DNA of 64,000 nt from Myotis daubentonii (Eukaryota > Chordata > Mammalia > Chiroptera > Vespertilionidae), in assembly GCF_963259705.1 (NCBI RefSeq), contig NC_081847.1, positions 86,860,485-86,924,484 on the forward strand, written 5' to 3'. Positions 9,515-20,819 of this stretch are shown here, in pieces. A program made the translations under genes and the position numbers. The notes beneath the pieces were generated by a model. The model did no database searches. It saw nothing but the letters and a program-made list of their open reading frames with translations, and had not been told where the DNA came from. Within the stretch, counting starts at the first letter, position 1; each line of letters begins with the position of its first letter.

Positions 9515-9962
9515 CCAAATCCTCTTTTCAAATTCACCCCAGGTCTTAGGAAGGGAAGTTAGAATATCCCAGTGTAGTAATTCCTAGTAATTCCCTACTG
9601 CTCTGTGTTTACTTGCCCAGTGATGAGAAGACAGACCTTTGGCTAGATAGAGTTTAATTTAAGACTCAGGATCTGTTAACTCCAAACAGGAGAGGCAGTC
9701 AAAGGTCAAGGTTACAGTGCTAGAAGTGTATCAAAGCTTGTCCTCACACAGACTGCCTTTCTAAAATAGGTCTCTAATAAGCCTAGCTACAAAGAAAGGC
9801 GATTACAGTCATTGCTCCTACAATTCACAATGCAAATTGGATAGAATACAATCTATTAATTAGAGAACATGGTTTGGATTTGCATTTTGCAGGTAGCAAT
9901 TGGTTATAATGTGATCAAGTTCAGGTACTAGTACCTAGGGGCAGGAAAAAAAAATTGACAAG
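9515..9962. other. Unique DNA
   Basis: Nothing recognisable. An A-rich run at about 9948-9956 precedes the coding-like region that follows. Confidence 0.45.
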
Positions 9963-11580
9963 ATGCATAAACACACACCTTCCCATGTCTGCGGGGCCAG
10001 CTACTCAGTGCGTAAGTGCTGGGGGTCTGCTGAGGTAACAGAACTGCACTGGTGGGTAGGCTCCCTATTTGCAGATCACAGAAGAGAATTAAGTGGTGGG
10101 CTCAATTATGCTCTCTTAGTCACAGTTCTCTTCTACGTGTTCAGTCTTGGACTTAAGATCTGTTATGTTGTAGAACTAGCGCAACCAAACCAATGGACAA
10201 AGCCCCCAAAAGAAGAGCCCCACTCTACCTACAAAGCCTGAACCCTAGACCCCACGATCACGACAAGGCTGCACTCACACCAACCACCAAAATCCACCAT
10301 CGAAATTCATTTTATTAGCAACAGGGTTCTACTGTGCCTGCCTCAGGCAGCCGAGAGTATGGATAAGGAAGGCCACTCGATCATGAGTGATCACACATAC
10401 CAGTAGGACTGATCAAACACTTAAATCTCCATTACTATGTGCTGAGGTATGATTTTGCCTTGAGTCACTTATCAAGCTTGACCGTCACCAGAGAACATTA
10501 AGAATCATAAGCAGCACTGATCGCCTCACACCCTCCATGCTGTATTACAGGATCTTCATTCTGTATCTTCGCTCACAGACTTAACTGTCTCGGCATTCGG
10601 TAGCTTCTGCAGCAGCAGGCACATGAGCAATCACAGCAAGGGCATGGAAATATGGTACAGATTTCAAGGACATCAATATAAGAACTATGAAGATCTGTTT
10701 GCTCTGCTTAGAAATTATGACAATTATAGAAAAGCATATGTGAGTGCAAGAGATAGTCAAATGAGTGAGCTTTGCCCACACCAAAGATTTCTGTGGGATC
10801 AGACTTGGTGAGCTTGAGCTTAGCTTCATCTAGTCTTTAGTAGTTTGCTTGCCTTTGAGGAGACATTTAAATCTTGTATTAAACTTATGATTTACAGCTT
10901 TATAAGTGACACCACTCACAGGAGTCTAACTTATACATAGCCTATCGTATTGCAGATCTTAAAGTGGACAGATGCTGCAGCTATGGTATTATCAACTGAT
11001 GAGTTTTCGATGGAAATAAATCTATCCACGCATTTTGCGGGGGCCAGGTCATGAAAGTCCACAACAGCCCATTTTTGCCATCTGATGTCAAGGATGTGAC
11101 AAATGACGCTGTGGGTAAACTGTCCCAACAACTTACGCAGACCATCGAAATGTCAGCAACTAGCCCTACTGTTCACATATGACACATTTCACAGTGTTAC
11201 CCTTAGTGAGGCACCCACCTCGTTAGATTTAAATCGAGACATCAATGAATTTGTGTCTGATAAATATATAATTGAAGGGAACTCTGGACTTATGACTTTA
11301 ACATCACAGCATATAGAGAACAATACAAGCAGCAGGTCAGGCACCTGGCACCACGTGACCTTAAACAGCTTGTCAAGGCATTGGTAGATGGCTGCCTAGA
11401 CAATGTACCTATCTTATTGGCCCCACTTTGTACAGGAAAACTCAACTCTGAGATGTGCGTTACTATTCCTGTCCCAAAGGTGAAAGGCAGGTACTTTAGT
11501 GCCTCTTCCAGAGAATTTGAAATAGCCTTAAGCACGGAGATTAAATGGAGACTTTATATTGTATTTTATGATTAGAAGAG
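9963..11580 (+). pseudogene. Broken protein-coding-like region of unidentified origin
   Basis: I do not recognise this gene. Plus-strand open segments follow one another in shifting frames: 9963-10241, an interrupted frame across about 10410-10810, 10623-10811, 10950-11026, 11050-11186, 11180-11387 and 11290-11575. Their composition is protein-like (mixed charged and hydrophobic residues, no simple repeats), base composition is less AT-rich than the flanks, and an A-rich stretch follows at 11580-11620. This pattern suggests one reading frame broken by frameshifts and stops. Candidates are a retrocopied cellular gene, an endogenous-retrovirus internal region, or an endogenous copy of an RNA-virus gene such as a mononegavirus nucleoprotein (bornavirus-like or filovirus-like copies are known in Myotis). 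I cannot choose between them by eye. The evidence is only the local pattern of frames. Confidence 0.35.
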
Positions 11581-11684
11581 AAACAATATTAAAAATATAA
11601 GCAAAAATAAAATACTATATACTATCATTTCCAAAGAAGAGAATTTGCTAAGAAAAAAAAAATCACACAGTAGAGTTTAAATGA

Positions 11685-12345
11685 AAACAAGGAGGGGAGA
11701 ATATAATTTTAACCAATAAGTTCTATTTTGAATATTAAATAATTTAGTTGAATGTCTGGAGGAAAACTGAACCCATTTGATAATATCTACACTTATTGGT
11801 TTGTTTATCTACAAACAGTTAACTTTCAACCACTCAATATTTCAATCCTTTAACAAACTTCAACATTCCTTTACTTCCCTTTGTATAAAGAATAATGTCC
11901 AAAATACTAAAAAACGTACTGTGCAATGAATACAATAATTCTGAAAATGTTAGTATAAAAGTATTCTTACAATACACTTACTATTAGTTTAGAAAACTGA
12001 ATTTTCACCATTCTATTCCAACCAGAACCCTGGTCTCTGCTCTCTAGCCAGAAGCACTGGAACTGTATTGTGGGCAATGCCTGCTCTAAACCCCTGCCAC
12101 CTCCTGCTGTCATGCCATCTTATCAGCAGACTCAACAAAGTGTAGTAACCAAGGGAGGGGCACTCATGGAAACATCTAATAAGAGACCACAAGCAGGGAG
12201 TAGAGCACCCACACGCTCCCTCTCACTATATAGTAACTCCCCCTCAGCTGCTTTTCCCTAATTAAAGAAAAGCTCCTTCTGCTACTTTGCTCTGGTGAGG
12301 AGTGTGATTTCATCAAGATAGGCAACTTGTATTCCTTTTTCCGGT
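11685..12345 (+). repeat. Possible LTR-like sequence
   Basis: A purine-rich tract (aaggaggggagaa) lies at about 11688-11702. Further on come a TATA-like 'ctatatagtaac' near 12226, an 'attaaag' poly(A)-signal-like motif near 12262 and a CA near 12350. That order resembles polypurine tract, U3, R and U5 of an LTR. No paired LTR or clean TG start is visible, so the call is weak. Confidence 0.25.
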
Positions 12346-12454
12346 AGGCACATCGTAGTTTGAATCATTAACATTTCAAAGTTTCCCATTTTAGACAGAG
12401 CAGCATTGAGTTATTTTCGATCCATAAGCAGCCCAGGGCAAACCTTGGTTCATC

Positions 12455-12760
12455 CAAATCCATTCATTCAGCTTTTATTGAGTGCTGATTCTGCACAAGG
12501 CACCGGCAAGGATCCTTCAGGGATACAAAGGTGAATAAGACATGATTCCTATCCTCAATGAGTTTAGCATCTAGCTCAGGAGATGAACAATGTACCAAAA
12601 ATGGAAGTGTTGAATAATGTAGATCAAAAGGGTAAAAATAAAATTCCATAAAGGAGAATAAAGAAATGCTATGTAAGGCCATAAAAGGCAACATTTAATT
12701 CTGTCACAGAGAACAGTAGAGGTTGGGAAGGACTCCTTTATATAGGTGGCATTCCATGCA
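12455..12760 (+). repeat. Ancient mammalian interspersed repeat (L2/MIR-age)
   Basis: 'ttcattcagcttttattgag' followed by 'gggatacaaaggtgaataag' and 'agtttagcatctagctcagg' matches a widespread fossil repeat pattern in mammals. I am not sure of its family name. It holds one arm of the 25-bp inverted match described at 12498. Confidence 0.45.
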
Positions 12761-13376
12761 TTTGAGTTTTTGTAAAGATACGTGGTGTGTACCAATCATG
12801 TGCCAGGCATTGCACTTAGTGTTTGGGTTGGAACTTGAGAGAGGCTGTGAGTTTGGACCTATAGCCAATTGGATCAGGGGGTTGGGGGTATAGTAATCAG
12901 GAGTGTGCTGGACTACCAACACAAACCAATGCAATATCATTGATATCATAAGGATTCTGCTGGGGTAGCTCTTACTGGCTCATCTGAGCCAATTATTAAA
13001 TGTTCAGGAATTTTGTAAGCAGTTGACTGAGCCTTGGTTGAAATCATCATTGTGGGAGTTTGCCATGAAATCAGCAAACACTACAACTCAGGGTTCACTC
13101 CTCCACCTCCCAACCCCTGACCTGAACAATTTGTTAAACTTTGCTGGCATGGATATGTTCCAGGAGGGAATACGAATGTTAATCCACTAATTATTCACAT
13201 GCTTTCACCTTACTGGCCTACGGTTTTTCCCATCTGTAGGAAGTTGGATACTTAAGGTTTTCCTTACTCGAACATCCTCTTATCTGTAGAGGGGAAAGTG
13301 GAGTGAAACCCAACGATTGAAGGGTTAATAAGAATCAGGGCACTGGTCTGGCCCTGAAGGATCCTTGCCGGTGCCT
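12498..13376. repeat. 25-bp perfect inverted repeat pair, arms 12498-12522 and 13352-13376
   Basis: The left arm starts aggcaccggcaag and ends ccttcaggg. The right arm is its exact reverse complement. Counting one base difference, the match extends to 29 of 30 positions. The flanking DNA does not match. The arms are about 830 bp apart. Confidence 0.8.
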
Positions 13377-13930
13377 GGTGCTTAGGGAGAAGTGCTAATA
13401 AGCATCGATCTCCGGGCTGTAATGAGCAGTTGCCCGGTCAAGCCTCTCCATAGGAGTGCCGTTTCCCCTGCTACGAGGCTGTTTGAAGTGGCAGAAAGGA
13501 GCCCTGAGCTGGAGAAATTGGGAGCCCTCTTTTCTCTCCTCCTTGCTGGGTCTCTGTGGGACCCCAGGGCAAGTCATTTAACCTCTCTGTGCCTCTGGGC
13601 TCCACCTGCGAATTAGGATGCTTCTCTTTTCCTCCTGCCCTTGCGTGGATAATGCTTGGAAGAGCCACAGACCAAGCTCAGGTTGTCTATAGGTGTCAGG
13701 AAGCAAAGTATCGTGAGGCTATAGAACACTGTTGTTTTATTTGCCCAGGTGGGAAAGAAGGCCTTGCAGATACAACCAACCTGTTTAGCGGCCTCAGGTA
13801 GCCCAGTCTTAATGGTCTCTGGATAGAGAGAGGATGGATGCTATTTTGGCCCCACTAACATTTTCGACTAGTCTTAGCAAAGGGCCTTGACTGCCTCTTT
13901 CTGAGCCTTTTTACCAACATTTTCCTTTTT
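12761..13930. other. Mostly unique DNA with MIR-like patches
   Basis: About 13370-13410 ('ggtgcctggtgcttagggag') and 13558-13620 ('gcaagtcatttaacctctct') resemble MIR pieces in sense orientation. The interval 13390-13660 is GC-richer than its surroundings. No gene is supported. Confidence 0.4.
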
Positions 13931-13934
13931 CTTT

Positions 13935-14445
13935 TTAAATTAAATTTATTTATTTTTCCCCTTTATTGATTAAGATATTACAAATGTGTCCTTATCCCCC
14001 CAATGTCCTCCCATCCCCCAAATCCTACCCTCACCCCCTGTTGTCCACATCTATCACTTATGCTTATATGCATGCATACAAGTCCTTTGGTTGATCTCTC
14101 CCCCTCACTCCCACCCTTCCCTACCTTCCCTCTGAGTTTTGAGCATCTGATCGATGCTTCTCTGTCTCTACATCTGTTTTTCTTCATCGGTTTATGTTAT
14201 TCATTATAATCCACAAATGAGTGAGAGCATGTGATATTTATCTTTCTCTGACTGACTTATTTCACTTAGCATAATGCTCTCCAGCTCCATCCATGCTGTT
14301 GCAAATGGTAGGAGTTCCTTCCTTTTTGCAGCAGCATAGTAGTCCATTGTGTAGATGTGCCAAAGATTTTTAATCCATTCATCTGCTGATGGGCACTTAG
14401 GCTGATTCCAAATCTTAGCTATTGTAAATTGTGCTGCTATGAACA
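13935..14445 (-). repeat. 5'-truncated L1, antisense: 3' UTR plus ORF2 C-terminus
   Basis: The order along the plus strand is T-rich tail, 'gattaagatattacaaatgt', C-rich stretch, 'gcttatatgcatgcatacaa', and then the coding end of ORF2. The element is truncated at 14445 exactly where a Helitron begins. Confidence 0.88.
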
Positions 14446-14446
14446 T
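14204..14446 (-). pseudogene. L1 ORF2 protein, C-terminal 80 residues only
   Basis: ORF2p is the L1 endonuclease/reverse transcriptase. This 80-codon frame contains IAKIWNQPKCPSADEWIK, LWHIYTMDYYAAAKRKE and WMELESIMLSEISQSEKDK, the conserved C-terminal segment of mammalian ORF2p that includes the end of the cysteine-rich domain. Endonuclease and RT domains are missing because the element is 5'-truncated. The frame is otherwise intact, so the insertion is fairly recent. Non-functional. Confidence 0.9.
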
Positions 14447-14602
14447 AATAAAAGCCTAATATGCTAAGTGTTTGGTCAGCCGGTCAGCCATTCAACCAAA
14501 GTGTAATATGCTAATGATATGCTAAGGCTACTCAACCACTTGCTATGATGTGCACTGATCACCAGGGGGGCAGACAGTTGACCAGTCACTATGATGTGCA
14601 CT

Positions 14603-14620
14603 GACCACCAGGGGGCAGAT
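14603..14620 (+). promoter_or_regulatory. CTCF-like motif in Helitron
   Basis: GACCACCAGGGGGCAGAT contains CCACCAGGGGGCAG, close to the CTCF core CCACNAGGGGGCGC. A second, weaker copy with an extra G lies at 14557-14574. Binding is inferred, not shown. Confidence 0.5.
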
Positions 14621-14860
14621 GCTCCAACCAGTAGGTTAGCTTGCTGCTGGGGTCTGGCTGATCGGGACTGAGTGAGATGAACCAGACATGCCCTGGTGCC
14701 CTTCTGTGGTCCCTCCCTGGCTGGCCAACCTCCCGCGTCCCTCCCTGGCCCTGATCATGCACAGGTGGGGTCCCTTGGCCTGGCCTGCTCCCTCTCTCAA
14801 TCTGTGACCCCTCGGAGGATGTCAGAGAGCCTGTGTTCGGCCCATCCCGCTCAATGTAGG

Positions 14861-14880
14861 AGCTGCCCCCTGGTGGTCAG
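14861..14880 (-). promoter_or_regulatory. CTCF-like motif in Helitron, opposite strand
   Basis: AGCTGCCCCCTGGTGGTCAG is the reverse complement of the 14603 motif, so the two sites face each other about 260 bp apart. Confidence 0.5.
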
Positions 14881-15124
14881 TGCGCTGCCACAGGGAGAGC
14901 CCCTCTCAGACAGAAGCTGGGCTCATGGCTTGTGAGTGCAGCAGTGGTGGCAGAGCCTCTCCTGCCTCTGTGGCAGTGCTAAGGATGTCCGACTGCCAGC
15001 TTAGGAGATCCCCCGAGGGCTCCCGGACTGTGCGAGGGCACAGGCCGGGCTGAGGGACCGTCCCCCCACCACCACCAAGTGTACAAATTTCATGTACCCC
15101 TCCTCTAGTTGATTAATATGATTA

Positions 15125-15350
15125 TACAATTCTATAATGCAACATTTGTATATTGCATTATGTGCACACCACCCACAGTCAAGTCTTCTTCCATCACCTT
15201 ATATTTGGCCCCCTTTCTTCTTTACTACCCTCCCTACCCCTCTTCCCTCTGGTAACCACCATGCTGTTGTCTGTGTCTATGAGTTTCTGTTTGTTTTTCT
15301 TGTTTGTTCATTTGCTGCTTTCAGTTTTATATCCCACATGTGACCATATG
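15125..15350 (-). repeat. L1 3' UTR-like repeat, antisense
   Basis: 'caagtcttcttccatcacct', a C/T-rich stretch, 'ctctggtaaccaccatgctg' and 'tctgtgtctatgagtttctg' match the older L1 3' UTR pattern that also appears at 29050-29285. Confidence 0.55.
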
Positions 15351-16200
15351 ACCTAGATTTGCATTTATCTGCTCAGTGAGCCAAGGCAGAGTGGTATGTG
15401 AAGGGATGTGGTGAGCTGTGGAGAGGAATGTGTTTCCTTCTCTCTTCACTAACATGAACTAGGAGGTTTCAAGGGTACTATTTTCTTGTTAACCAAGCCA
15501 TGTCTTCCATTCCTCCATGAAGTGCCCCAGAAAGACACATGGATTTTGATTCTTTGGAATTGCCTTTGGTTCCTTCACCGAAGCAACTCTGTCTGTCACA
15601 AATGAGTTCTCTGAGCATACATGCAACTGGCAACTGTGACACTCGAAAAAGATCAGACTTGGAATCAGCATTGGTCCAAATGTCACCTCTGCCATTTTAC
15701 TGAGTGATAGGAGTTGGTCACCTCCATCTATTTATACTTACATTTCTCATCAGTACAGGGAGTTTGTGTCAGCCCTGGCCTGTGTTTCTTTGTCCTCAGA
15801 TGCATTTCTGCCCTCCCCTACTCTGCTTTATATTGGGAGAGTTCACCCTGCCAATGGCAGATTCCCAAGTGGTCAGGTCAGCTGGCTTCTGACTGGGTTT
15901 GGCAGCAGGGAGGCAATGACAGGGGATAGGAGGGTGGGTGGGGGGGGGGTGTGTGGAAAGGAAAAGCAGAGGCTAACTCTGTCTCTCTGTTTCTCAGGTG
16001 CACTTCTACAGTGGCAGAGTCTGCTTTGTGATTCTAACTGCCCCAGAGAGTAGTTAGAATCTGGCCCCAGGCTCCTGTCACCCTCCCTTCCCTCTTTGTC
16101 CTTCACAGCTTTCCTGCTTTGGCCAATATTTGTGCTGCCTCTGCTTCCTGCTTCCTTGGTTATAAATATTGGGAGCCTTTTGTTTCTCTGGCAAAATCCT
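15351..16200. other. Unique DNA with a G-rich run
   Basis: G-rich tract at 15928-15949 ending in ten Gs. Several overlapping chance frames. No gene is supported. Confidence 0.45.
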
Positions 16201-16204
16201 GACT

Positions 16205-16320
16205 GATAGAGAGTTGGTAATATATCACACCTGTTTCACAAGGATGTTATGAGATTGAAAGGAAATCCTATTCATTTCTTTATTAGGGTAAGTGCTCAAT
16301 AAATGTCTATGGGTCCAACC
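16205..16320 (+). repeat. MIR 3' part
   Basis: 'acaaggatgttatgagattg' followed by 'aagtgctcaataaatgtcta' is the MIR 3' half in sense orientation. Confidence 0.5.
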
Positions 16321-16324
16321 AGTT

Positions 16325-16600
16325 AACAAATCTTTTTTTGCCCTTTGAACTTCTAAACATCCTTCAAAGCTGCATGCAGATGCTACTTACTTCCTGAAGT
16401 TTTGCCCATCAGATAGGATTTCTCTCATAGCATTTCATGCAACTCCAAGAGAATTTAACATTCTGCCAAAAAGTTAATTGTTGGTGAATTTGCCATCTTC
16501 TACTAATCTATTAAACTTCCTGCTTCTCCTATCTGTATTTCTCCCAAATCCCCTGAACAGAAAATGTGCTTACAAATATTTGTGGAACTGAGAGGAGTAG
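16325..16600 (+). repeat. L2-like fragment, diverged
   Basis: 'catccttcaaagctgcatgc' and 'acttcctgaagttttgccca' resemble the L2 3' region (aaacccagctcaaatgtcacctcc...). Weak. Confidence 0.35.
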
Positions 16601-17540
16601 GAGTGCCCTTCTTGTTACTGTTCTTCAGGACTTGATTCCTATAATTTGAGGGGCTATGGCAGACACTGGGACTGACTCTAAATCAACTGTTAGATGAATT
16701 CTTGATCCAGTTCTGAAGAATAGACGCTTTTTGAGGCATGCAACTCTCTCATACCTGAGCTTATTTTCTATTTCAGAAACCCATCAGATATTTCATCAAT
16801 CCTAAATTCAGTAACTATTCCAGACTAAGGACACTCATATCCAAATGCATAGGGTGTAAGCAAGTGTTTGTTTTTGTAAATGAATAATAGAAAATCAGAG
16901 GTTTGATTTGTGTTATCATGTGGGATCCATGAACATATATGTAACCATATAGCTAGTGTCTAGATTTGCGCCTGTCTTCATTATAGGTGCTCAATAAAAT
17001 TTGTTGAATGCTTGAATATATATGTGTTTTGGATAAGATATTAGAAAAAATTACATGCTTATAATTACCCTCCAGAAACTATTCCCTTATGTGAATTTCA
17101 AATTGATTTTTTCTCTTTTTTTTTTTTACATAGTCTCATTTATTACTTTATTTTTAATTTTAAAGAAAACTCACCCTTAGGCTCTTTTTCCCCCTTACTC
17201 AAATGTGTTATCCATTATTTGGCCTCTGAAAAGCTTCTTTAAAATGTGACATAATTTGGATTGTTTCTGAGATGTTAGTGGTAGAAAAGAGGAAAGCAGA
17301 AGACACCCAGACCATGGAATGAAGACTATGTTTTTCTTTTTCTTTATGCGCCTTGCCCATCTCTCCTTCCTACCCCTTCTCTATTTCACTCTTCCCACCC
17401 ATACTCCCTATCCCACCTCCCCCAGCATCTCCACCTCCAAACTATCCTGCAGTAGTGGTTGAGGTAGAGACAGCTGATGGTGATTGATTGTGAAACATTA
17501 AACATGAAAGGTCTCCTAGAGTTTAGTACAAATTTCTTTT
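16601..17540. other. Unique DNA with an L2 3' tail
   Basis: About 16940-17010 ('ttcattataggtgctcaata') looks like the 3' end of L2. A T-rich run lies at 17110-17128. The rest shows nothing. Confidence 0.4.
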
Positions 17541-17692
17541 TTTTTTGACGATTTTTAAACACTCTTTATTGTTTAAAGTATTACATATAGTATTACATAT
17601 GTCTCCCTTTTCCCCCATTGACCTCTCTCTGGCCACTCCCACCCCCAGCACATGCCTTCACCCCCATGGTGTCCGTGTCCATTTGGTTATGA
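17541..17692 (-). repeat. L1 3' end, antisense, strongly 5'-truncated
   Basis: Poly(T) then 'attgtttaaagtattacata', a C-rich stretch and 'ggtgtccgtgtccatttggt'. It is only about 150 bp long. Confidence 0.7.
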
Positions 17693-17784
17693 AGATGTTT
17701 TTGAATTATTTTAAAAATAGTATGGGCAAAGACTCTCTACTGAAGGCTAAATTAGTTGGAATGCCATGCAGCTAGAATATATAC

Positions 17785-18010
17785 TTTTTTTTTTTTTTAC
17801 TAGCAGCAAATATTTTATTTTATTTTATTTTTTATTTATTTATTTTTTTATTTTTTTATTGCTTAAAGTATTACAAAGGGTATTACATATGTGTCCATTT
17901 TTCCCCCCGCCCTAGACAGTCCCCTAGCCTCCCCTATTCCCCGGTGTCTTATGTCCATTGGTTATGCTTATATGCATGCATACAAGTCCTTTGGTTGATC
18001 TCTTACCCCC
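17785..18010 (-). repeat. L1 3' end, antisense, strongly 5'-truncated
   Basis: A long T/TTTTA-rich tail (17787-17860) then 'gcttaaagtattacaaaggg', C-rich sequence and 'gcttatatgcatgcatacaa'. It ends near 'cctttggttgatctcttacc'. Confidence 0.78.
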
Positions 18011-19690
18011 CTTTACAGATTACCAAAGGAGACCAAAGGTGAAGTGAACCCCTTGAGCTCACAAAAGTAGTTAGCAGAGAAGCCAGAATGTTGGGTTTCC
18101 CATCTCAGTGGGATAGCATGCAGGGACAGGAACTTAGTATTGGCCCTAGTAGGAGCCAACCTGTGCCTCTCCACTGCTGTCTTGCCCCAGCACACCAGCT
18201 CATGAACTATAAAAATTCTTTGTAATAGTCCAATATAGTGGCCACTCTAGTTTTCCCACTCTGACCCTCCAGCTTTCAAAACTTGTCTTATCCTTGTAGA
18301 GGAAATTCCCTCTACAAATAAAGGGTTCTAGTAACTTAGGCAGTATTTTTCTTCTCTAAGCCTTAGAGGGTTGAGCTAAATTTCCCTGGAGACAGGGGCC
18401 AGGCTTCTGTCAGCTCATTTCATCTTCCTTGGGGTCTCTGAGCCAGGGTTCCTTTCACGGACTGTTCCTTTTCATTGAGTGTCCTTGCCAAGATTTATGA
18501 TACAGTAAAGCGAAAAAGAGCCACGTCAACTCTCCTGTGAAGGAAAATGAGATTCTGCTAAATTTAAGGAGACTTTAAATGAATAAAAAGATCAGCAGGT
18601 TAAATACTATGAAGTAGGATAATAGATTAATTTTAGAAAATACAGAAGTCATCTTAATTACAGGTACAATAGAGTGAAAGCTGGGTAAATCCCATATAGT
18701 CTTTTTATAGGCCATGACATAATTAAATGACTGTTCATTTTATAGATAAGTCTATATCTTTGACATAGACACTGGATACTGGAAAATCATCCACCCTGTG
18801 CTCTCAACCTGACACACTCATTTTTACCTAAAAGGAGCCAAGAATATTCACTGACGCTAAATCTCTGAGAAAAGTTATGAGCCTGGGGATGAGATTTCTC
18901 CATTTAAAAACAAAGCTTACCGATGCTGGGGTGTATCACTGACAGTACAGAGTAACTCACCCCCAATACCATGGTGGTGGAGTCAAGCAACAAATTGGAA
19001 AGGTTTAGCCCTCCCTTGTAATATCCATCTGGTCCACCCCACGCCCTATTCTGTGATATGGCCAGTTGATGACATTTTTCTCAGTTTAGTGAAGTATAGC
19101 TTCAGAAAATTTTTCCTTATTCTCCCCTTCATTCCATGTTGCCAAGAAAATCCAGGTAACATTACACAAGTTTTTTTGCCCAATTTAAGTCAGTGCACTT
19201 GAAATAAAGCATTGTTCGTTGGACATGTTATACTTCCATTTGGATAGCTTCTGCTTGGACATCTTTCCCTAGCTGTTCCACAGACCTCTCTTAACAGTTG
19301 CCCTCCTCTGCTTCACTCTTCTCAGTCACTCAGCTCCTAACACTGGTGTCATCATTGATTTCTCTTTCCTTGATTTTTGTATCCAATATATTACCAAGTC
19401 CTGTGGCTTCTTCCTTGGCACCATTTTCTCATACTAGTAAGCGTTTTTCCTCCCTGTTTCCATCAGCACCACTCAGTACTTATCCTCAGTTTCTTGATGG
19501 TACCATTGACTTTTAAAGAATGTTTTCTTCTCCTCCAGCATTTTCTTCCCATCCCACCCTACATATTTCTTCCCTTCCACACATTCAACCCACGTTTATC
19601 AAACCTGTAGTAGATTTTCAGTCCTAAGTGAACAAAGATGAAAAATTAATGGACAGTCACATGAAGCAACTCAGGCTAGAGTGAGACAGA
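18011..19690. other. Unique AT-rich DNA
   Basis: No gene or clear repeat. ORFs at 19298-19610 are short and have no family signature. Confidence 0.45.
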
Positions 19691-19694
19691 GACA

Positions 19695-19930
19695 TGGGGA
19701 CAGTGAAATGTAATGGTAAAGAGTGTAGTTAAAGGGTCTTCATTCCAGTCCTGGCTCTGACCCTGCCCAGCTATGTGGCTCTGTGTAATCTTAAGTGTTT
19801 CTTGCCTGCAAAATGGGTATAATAATGGTACCGGCCTCATAACTTTGCACGAGGGTGGAATGAGATAATGCATGTGAACTCTCCCAATAGTTCTTGACAC
19901 ATACTAAACAATAAATAATAGTAGCCATTA
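19695..19930 (+). repeat. MIR SINE
   Basis: The order is 'taatggtaaagagtgtag', 'ccagtcctggctctgaccct', 'aaaatgggtataataatggt', 'gagataatgcatgtgaac' and a tail with 'aaacaataaataatag'. This is nearly full-length MIR in sense orientation. Confidence 0.75.
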
Positions 19931-20815
19931 TTATAAAGCAATGCTTCTAAAACTTTCTGTGGTAAAGGACTATTTTGTGTGCGTTTGATTTCCAATACAG
20001 CACCAGCCTATTTGTGGCTTTTCTGTGCATGACTGGTATGAAGCTTGCACAACATACAACTCAATACTTGGTTTTGACAACATGCAAATTGGTCTATAAT
20101 CTGTTCAATGAGATAAATCCATTGCTTCAATGTCTAGATTTCAGGGCAGTATTGCATCTTGAACCCATAACACAGTTCGTGGGCCAGAATCAATCTTTAG
20201 GCCACAGGGACTGAGTAGTAAGGTAAAAAAGTACAGCTTTGATTATTTTCACGTTCTTGTTCATAAGTGGTTCCCCATGAGTTAATCAAAATAATAAGTT
20301 TGACATTTAAGAACCTTCACATTCAGCCTACATCCTTCTATTCAAGCTCCATGTCTCTTTACTCCCTTTTATAAATTTGAGGCTCTAGTCCAGGGTTTTT
20401 TTTTTTTTTTTAACATGGCTTTGGGGCAAGGTCCATGGAATAAGGTGCAAAAAATTCACTCTATTTAATCTTCTTTAAAGACTTCTGACTATTTTATATT
20501 GTTTTTGTTTTTCAATATCTCTATTTCCTCAGGAACTTAATCTGGTCTTATTGGTTACTATGTTCCTGATGCCTAAAACAGCACCTGGGATATAATGAGT
20601 GTCCAATGGATATCCATTGGATAAATAAGTCACAAAGATTCGCTAAACACATTTAAAATTCAACCCACTAGACACATTACTCATCTGTTAATGTTGTAAA
20701 ATTTGGAAACCCCTGCTTTTATCAAGAAGCAGTTCTCTTTTCACCTAGTATGACATTTTTTCCCATCCATCTTTCTTGTCATTGCATTTTTAGTTACTAT
20801 TAATCCATTAACTCA
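19931..20815. other. Unique DNA with an L2 tail
   Basis: About 20570-20640 ('aacagcacctgggatataat', 'ggataaataag') resembles an L2 3' tail. A T run lies at 20397-20412. Otherwise nothing. Confidence 0.4.
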
Positions 20816-20819
20816 ACTG

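Larger units (their letters stand above)
14446..15108 (+). mobile_element. Non-autonomous Helitron, 0.66 kb
   Basis: 'aataaaagcctaatatgcta' at the start is the usual HeliBat 5' region lacking a few terminal bases. The 3' end has a subterminal palindrome (AGTGTACAAATTTCATGTAC, 15079-15098) and CTAG at 15105-15108 followed by T. The interior contains two near-copies of a block around 14541 and 14589 ('ctatgatgtgcactga...') and three CTCF-like motifs. No coding capacity. The 5' end abuts a truncated L1. Confidence 0.88.
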
